Assembly (NCBI RefSeq): GCF_002019795.1
Contig: NZ_KV917381.1
Coordinates: forward strand, 3,752,068 to 3,816,067
Length of the DNA: 64,000 nt
Direction: 5' to 3'
DNA from: Bacillus alkalicellulosilyticus
Lineage (GTDB): Bacteria > Bacillota > Bacilli > Bacillales > Bacillaceae_F
Part shown: piece by piece, positions 60,431 to 64,000 of the stretch
Position numbering within the stretch: the stretch's first letter is position 1
How the letters are laid out: each line of letters begins with the position of its first letter
Made by a program: the position numbers and the translations under genes
Notes under the pieces: generated by a model
Databases searched by the model: none
What the model was told of the DNA's origin: nothing
What the model saw: only the letters and a program-made list of their open reading frames with translations

Positions 60431-61546
60431 ATGAAGGATCATAGAATTGAAACATTGGCCTTTAATTTAATCCACCATTCGATACGACTCCAACGAGGAG
60501 AGAAGATTTTGATTGAGAATTTTGGCTTGCAACGGGAATTAGTGACAGCTCTCGTTCATGAAGCCACTAAGGTCGGCGGAGTTCCTTTTGTTACTTTAAA
60601 AGATCATCAAGTTGAACGTGCCTTATTATTAAACGGATCAGAAGAACAGTTAAACCTAACTGCTAAGTTTGAAGCCAATCGCATGAAAGAAATGGATGCC
60701 TATATTGCCATCCGTGCAGGAGATAATATTTCTGAGTTATCCGATGTTCCTGATGAAAAGATGACATTACATAGTAAAACGGTGGGTACAAAAGTGCACC
60801 GTGAAATTCGAGTTCCGAATACTAAATGGTGTGTACTCCGTTACCCTACATCATCTATGGCGCAATTAGCTAACATGAGTACTGAGGGATTTGAAGACTT
60901 CTACTTTAATGTATGTAACCTAGACTATAGTAAGATGGATAAAGCTATGGACGCGTTAGTAAATCTAATGAACACTACTGACAAGGTCCGCATAACAGGG
61001 CCAGGAACAGAACTTACCTTCTCGATTAAGGATATACCTGCTATTAAATGTGCTGGTGAGTTCAACATTCCTGATGGAGAGGTGTTTACTGCCCCTGTAA
61101 AACAGTCAGTTAATGGTACAATCACTTACAATACACCCTCCCCTTATCAAGGAACAACCTATGAGCAAATAAGCTTTACCTTTAAAGATGGAAAGATTAT
61201 AGAAGCAACAGCAAACCATGAAGATAAAATTAATCATGTTTTAAACACAGATGAAGGCGCGCGCTATATTGGGGAATTTGCAATTGGAGTGAATCCATTT
61301 ATCCAACATCCGATGAAAGACATTTTATTCGATGAAAAAATCGACGGTAGTATCCATTTCACACCGGGACAATGCTATGAAAATGCTTCAAACGGCAATC
61401 AATCAGCGATTCACTGGGATATCGTGCTCATTCAAAGACCTGAGTACGGCGGTGGAGAGATTTACTTCGACGATGTTTTAATCCGAAAAGATGGACGGTT
61501 TGTATTAGACCAATTACAAAGTTTAAACCCTGAAAACCTAAAATAA
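60431..61546 (+). CDS. M29-family aminopeptidase (AmpS/PepS-like)
   Basis: 371 aa. Starts MKDHRIETLAFNLIHHSIRL, with RIEVPNTKWCVLRYPTSSMA-type core (here EIRVPNTKWCVLRYP), AGEFNIPDGEVFTAPVKQSV and a metal-binding region in YIGEFAIGVNPFIQHPMKDI, HFTPGQCYENASNGNQSAIH. Metallo-aminopeptidase, cytosolic; shorter than B. subtilis AmpS (about 410). ATG 60431 follows GGGAGGTTTTTT. Not at this position in B. subtilis. Confidence 0.9.
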   Translation: MKDHRIETLAFNLIHHSIRLQRGEKILIENFGLQRELVTALVHEATKVGGVPFVTLKDHQVERALLLNGSEEQLNLTAKFEANRMKEMDAYIAIRAGDNISELSDVPDEKMTLHSKTVGTKVHREIRVPNTKWCVLRYPTSSMAQLANMSTEGFEDFYFNVCNLDYSKMDKAMDALVNLMNTTDKVRITGPGTELTFSIKDIPAIKCAGEFNIPDGEVFTAPVKQSVNGTITYNTPSPYQGTTYEQISFTFKDGKIIEATANHEDKINHVLNTDEGARYIGEFAIGVNPFIQHPMKDILFDEKIDGSIHFTPGQCYENASNGNQSAIHWDIVLIQRPEYGGGEIYFDDVLIRKDGRFVLDQLQSLNPENLK

Positions 61547-61572
61547 AAAAAGCGACAAGTCGCTTTTTTTAG
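61545..61572 (+). terminator. Terminator of the M29 aminopeptidase gene
   Basis: AAAAAAAGCGA and TCGCTTTTTTT around CAAG. It overlaps the stop codon. Confidence 0.85.
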
Positions 61573-61576
61573 AACC

Positions 61577-61735
61577 AAGGAGCGTAGCCATTGCCTTTTT
61601 TAAAGTATTTTACAAGTGCCTTTCTTGTAAAATACGCGCAGTGTGCAAAGCCCTTGCTCTTCCTGAGTTATCCTGCTGGGCTTGTTTAGGCTTTCTAAAA
61701 GTCAAACAAACGCAATCCAGTGCTCTTCTCGGATC
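61577..61735 (+). repeat. Nested-palindrome copy 4 and a truncated GTCAAACAAA element
   Basis: AGCGTAGCCATTGCC, then GTATTTTACAAG (61605-61616) paired perfectly with CTTGTAAAATAC (61624-61635), then CGCGCAGTGTGCAAAGCCC. It is the reverse orientation of 19286-19375. Downstream GTCAAACAAACGCAATCCAG lacks its right hairpin arm. Confidence 0.8.
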
Positions 61736-61767
61736 ATCTTACTCAATTATTTCTTATATTAAAAAGA

Positions 61768-61806
61768 AAGGGGGTGTCACTAGGTCATACCATTGGACAC
61801 CCCCTT
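61768..61806. terminator. Terminator of murC
   Basis: AAGGGGGTGTC (61768-61778) and GACACCCCCTT (61796-61806); just after the murC stop on the reverse strand. Confidence 0.75.
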
Positions 61807-61810
61807 CTAC

Positions 61811-63109
61811 TTATTTTATAGAACTTTCATACGCTTGTTGGAACTTTTGAATATCCCCTGCACCCATAAAAAGAAGAACTCCGTTTTTATGTTGAGCCAC
61901 CCTATTCATGTCTGCTTCTGAAATCAGTTCTGACTCCGGTATAAGCGATTGTAAATCTTGAATACTTAGATTCCCGTCATATTCACGAGCTGAACCAAAA
62001 ATATCACATAAATACACTTTATCTGCTTGGTTTAGGGTTTCGGCAAATTCATTTAAAAACGTTTTTGTGCGCGTAAAGGTATGCGGTTGGAAAATAGCGA
62101 CAACTTCCTTTTCTGGATACTTCTGTTTGGTCGCTTGAATTGTAGCAAAAATTTCAGTAGGATGGTGCGCATAATCATCAATCAAAATTTGCGTACCTAC
62201 TTGCTTCTCGCTAAATCTGCGTTTTACTCCTTTAAATGTAGCTAAACTCTCTTTTAATACCATCACATCTACATTTTCATAATGACAAAGTGCAATAACG
62301 GCAAGAGCATTTAACACATTATGGTCTCCGAATCCTGGTATCGTAAATGATCCATAATTAGTATTTCTGATATATACATCAAAAGACATTCCTTCTGGAG
62401 TTACTGTGACATTTCTTGCTTGGAAATCATTATGTTCTCCAAACCCATAAAATACTACTGGTACATTGGCATGAATCCCTTGTAAATGTTGATCATCTCC
62501 ACAAGCTACAATTGCTTTATTTACTTGCATCGCCATCGATTGAAATGCTGAGAACACATCCTCTACATCTTTAAAATAATCGGGATGGTCAAAATCAATA
62601 TTTGTCATAATGCAATAGTCAGGTTGGTAATTTAAGAAATGGCGGCGATACTCACAAGCTTCAAACACAAAGTATTGACTATTCTCTTCGCCTTTTCCTG
62701 TTCCGTCACCGATTAAGAATGAAGTGGGATGGGCAGAGCCAAGGACGTGTGATAATAAACCGGTCGTTGAGGTTTTTCCATGTGAACCCGTAACCGCGAC
62801 ACTCGTAAAATTTTTAATAAATTCTCCAAGAAACTGCGGATACAGTTTCACTGGAATATCTAATTGTTTCGCTTTCACTATTTCTTCGTGTGGGTCTTTA
62901 TAGGCCGGTGAAGAAATAATCGTTTGTCCCTCTTTTATGTTTTCTTCGTTAAACGTAAAGATTGGAATTCCCTTTTCTTCTAACGGCTTTTGGGTAAAAA
63001 ACGTTTTATCCACATCAGAACCTTGTACCGTTTCATTCATATCATGTAAAATTTGAGCAAGTGCACTCATTCCAGAGCCTTTTATTCCGATAAAATGGTA
63101 AACAGTCAT
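61811..63109 (-). CDS. murC: UDP-N-acetylmuramate--L-alanine ligase
   Basis: Adds the first residue of the peptidoglycan stem peptide. 432 aa Mur ligase. N-terminal nucleotide-binding [22 protein letters not shown] loop [34 protein letters not shown] and [19 protein letters not shown] 63109 follows TGGAGGTCCAGTCA. Expressed upstream of ytxG in B. subtilis; here the aminopeptidase lies between. Confidence 0.98.
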   Translation of the reverse strand: MTVYHFIGIKGSGMSALAQILHDMNETVQGSDVDKTFFTQKPLEEKGIPIFTFNEENIKEGQTIISSPAYKDPHEEIVKAKQLDIPVKLYPQFLGEFIKNFTSVAVTGSHGKTSTTGLLSHVLGSAHPTSFLIGDGTGKGEENSQYFVFEACEYRRHFLNYQPDYCIMTNIDFDHPDYFKDVEDVFSAFQSMAMQVNKAIVACGDDQHLQGIHANVPVVFYGFGEHNDFQARNVTVTPEGMSFDVYIRNTNYGSFTIPGFGDHNVLNALAVIALCHYENVDVMVLKESLATFKGVKRRFSEKQVGTQILIDDYAHHPTEIFATIQATKQKYPEKEVVAIFQPHTFTRTKTFLNEFAETLNQADKVYLCDIFGSAREYDGNLSIQDLQSLIPESELISEADMNRVAQHKNGVLLFMGAGDIQKFQQAYESSIK

Positions 63110-63383
63110 TGACTGGACCTCCATACATTGTTGATTTCATATAACATCTATAGCTATCACTTTTCATACATTTTCTTATTATAACAGAAAAAAACGGAAG
63201 AGAAAAACTATTCCTTTACCCATTAATTTCAAATAAACTAATGAATGACTTTAGCTAAAATAGCCTTCAATGGTCAGTATATGTAACACCTAACAGAAAA
63301 GACCATCAAAAAATGGGTGCAATTGGATACTCGTAGGAAGTGGCCAATTGACTACGAAAAAGTATGTGTAAGCGAAATAAAAG

Positions 63384-63411
63384 CCATGCTATTTTCCTGT
63401 AGCATGACTTT
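63384..63411 (-). terminator. Terminator of pncB
   Basis: GCCATGCTA and TAGCATGACT arms; on the reverse strand followed by TTTTATTTCG. The remaining 63110-63383 gap shows no recognisable gene. Confidence 0.7.
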
Positions 63412-63419
63412 CTTCTCTT

Positions 63420-64000
63420 CTAATGTTCTACTAGCTCTAGACGTGGGTTTGGATGATATCGTCGTCCTGCTTTCGCTTGTTCTTTACCGTTTAATTTGAC
63501 GTTATCACCGGTAAATCCAATATTAATTTTTAATAAACTACTTCCGACTCCATAAATATCAACAGGAACTACCGCATCCTCATACTTTGCGATTCGCTCA
63601 GCAGTGAACCCTCCCGTAGCAATAATCTTCACATGTGTAAAGCCTTCCTTGTCTAGAGCCTCCCTGAGAGCAAATAAAAGCTCAGGATTAGCTCCACGAG
63701 GGTCAAATGATCCTAATACATCCATGTTCCGACAAAAATACTTATCGACCATGGTACGTGACGTATCAACTCTTACACCTTTTAGTGTTTCTCCAAACTC
63801 TCTAGCTACCTTAAGAGAATCGGTGATTACATCATTATTATAGTCAACTAATGCCATTAGTTCATCTTCAGGAAACGTCTCTTTGTACGCCTGTGTTGCT
63901 GCAACTACATCACCTTCAAACAATTGAATTAACGCATGAGGCATTGTACCCATCCCCTTTTTGCCCCACCATTCATGCATCGCATGAGTAGCCTGAGCTT
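63420..64000 (-). CDS. pncB: Nicotinate phosphoribosyltransferase, 3' part (runs off the right edge)
   Basis: NAD salvage enzyme making nicotinate mononucleotide from nicotinate and PRPP. The visible C-terminal part (193 codons) reads in from the right edge as AQATHAMHEWWGKKGMGTMP, with FDPRGANPELLFALREALD and VKIIATGGFTAERIAKYEDA (phosphate-binding region), ending NPRLELVEH. No start is visible; the frame continues past 64000. The apparent internal ATG start is not the gene start. Confidence 0.95.
   Translation of the reverse strand, partial: AQATHAMHEWWGKKGMGTMPHALIQLFEGDVVAATQAYKETFPEDELMALVDYNNDVITDSLKVAREFGETLKGVRVDTSRTMVDKYFCRNMDVLGSFDPRGANPELLFALREALDKEGFTHVKIIATGGFTAERIAKYEDAVVPVDIYGVGSSLLKINIGFTGDNVKLNGKEQAKAGRRYHPNPRLELVEH

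Noticed and set aside
63317-63499. Forward frame and a CAATTGG/CCAATTG inverted repeat between murC and pncB
   Set aside because: The frame overlaps the 3' end of pncB and has no ribosome binding site; the 7-bp arms are too short to interpret.

Overview
The window is an AT-rich chromosomal segment of an endospore-forming member of the Bacillaceae. Gene content and order follow the Bacillus subtilis 'yt' region closely: ytsJ-dnaE-ytrHI-nrnA-ytpI-ytoI-ytkL, argGH, ackA-ytxK-tpx-ytfJI-yteJ-sppA-nadK, ytcJ-sasP-thiI-nifZ-ezrA-hisJ-refZ-dgcP-rpsD, tyrS-acsA-acuABC, motSP-ccpA-aroA-ytxJHG-murC, ending inside a nicotinate phosphoribosyltransferase gene. Sporulation genes (alpha/beta SASP, GerW-type YtfJ, YtrH/YtrI, RefZ), the bacillithiol-linked protein YtxJ and a MotP/MotS stator (Na+-type, common in alkaliphiles) support this. 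No prophage, IS element, CRISPR array, rRNA or tRNA gene was seen.

Layout. 1-12 kb: malic enzyme (partial), the DnaE polymerase, sporulation membrane proteins, an AraC/GyrI-like regulator, nanoRNase NrnA, the CBS/DRTGG regulator YtoI, a metallo-hydrolase and a YitT-type membrane protein. 12-20 kb: less conserved genes (secreted protein, deoxynucleotidase plus a cysteine-less thioredoxin-reductase-like flavoprotein, universal stress protein), a 52-bp tandem array, then argGH and an EcsC-family gene. 20-31 kb: acetate kinase, peroxiredoxin and sporulation genes, NAD kinase, amidohydrolase, SASP, and ThiI with its cysteine desulfurase. 32-42 kb: EzrA, histidinol phosphatase, RefZ, a GAF-GGDEF diguanylate cyclase, S4 with a long leader, an insertion of VOC/NIPSNAP/PadR/DUF2812 genes, and tyrS behind a T-box. 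43-52 kb: class A PBP, a DsbA/FrnE-family oxidoreductase, acetyl-CoA synthetase with its AcuABC control genes, and MTA/SAH nucleosidase. 52-64 kb: MotSP, CcpA, DAHP synthase/chorismate mutase, a large FtsA-like ATPase with five C-terminal repeats, YtxJHG, an M29 aminopeptidase, MurC and PncB (partial).

The most striking observation is at 45852-46553. The DsbA/FrnE-like gene has an in-frame TGA exactly where the first cysteine of the catalytic CxxC should be, reading DFA-[TGA]-PFC-YIGK. A good ribosome binding site lies upstream, and a 7-bp hairpin with a GGA loop starts its loop 29 nt after the TGA, matching the general layout of a bacterial SECIS. The simplest reading is a selenocysteine (U-x-x-C) oxidoreductase that standard gene calling would truncate to a protein lacking its active site. 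A nonsense mutation or sequencing error remains possible.

The second theme is a dense set of intergenic repeats: a 128-bp tandem repeat, a 52-bp palindromic tandem array, several dispersed nested-palindrome families with base changes that preserve pairing, a quartet of TAACGGACAC inverted repeats, and a family of near-identical terminator hairpins. Gene starts were chosen from visible ribosome binding sites, so several are internal to the longest open frames.
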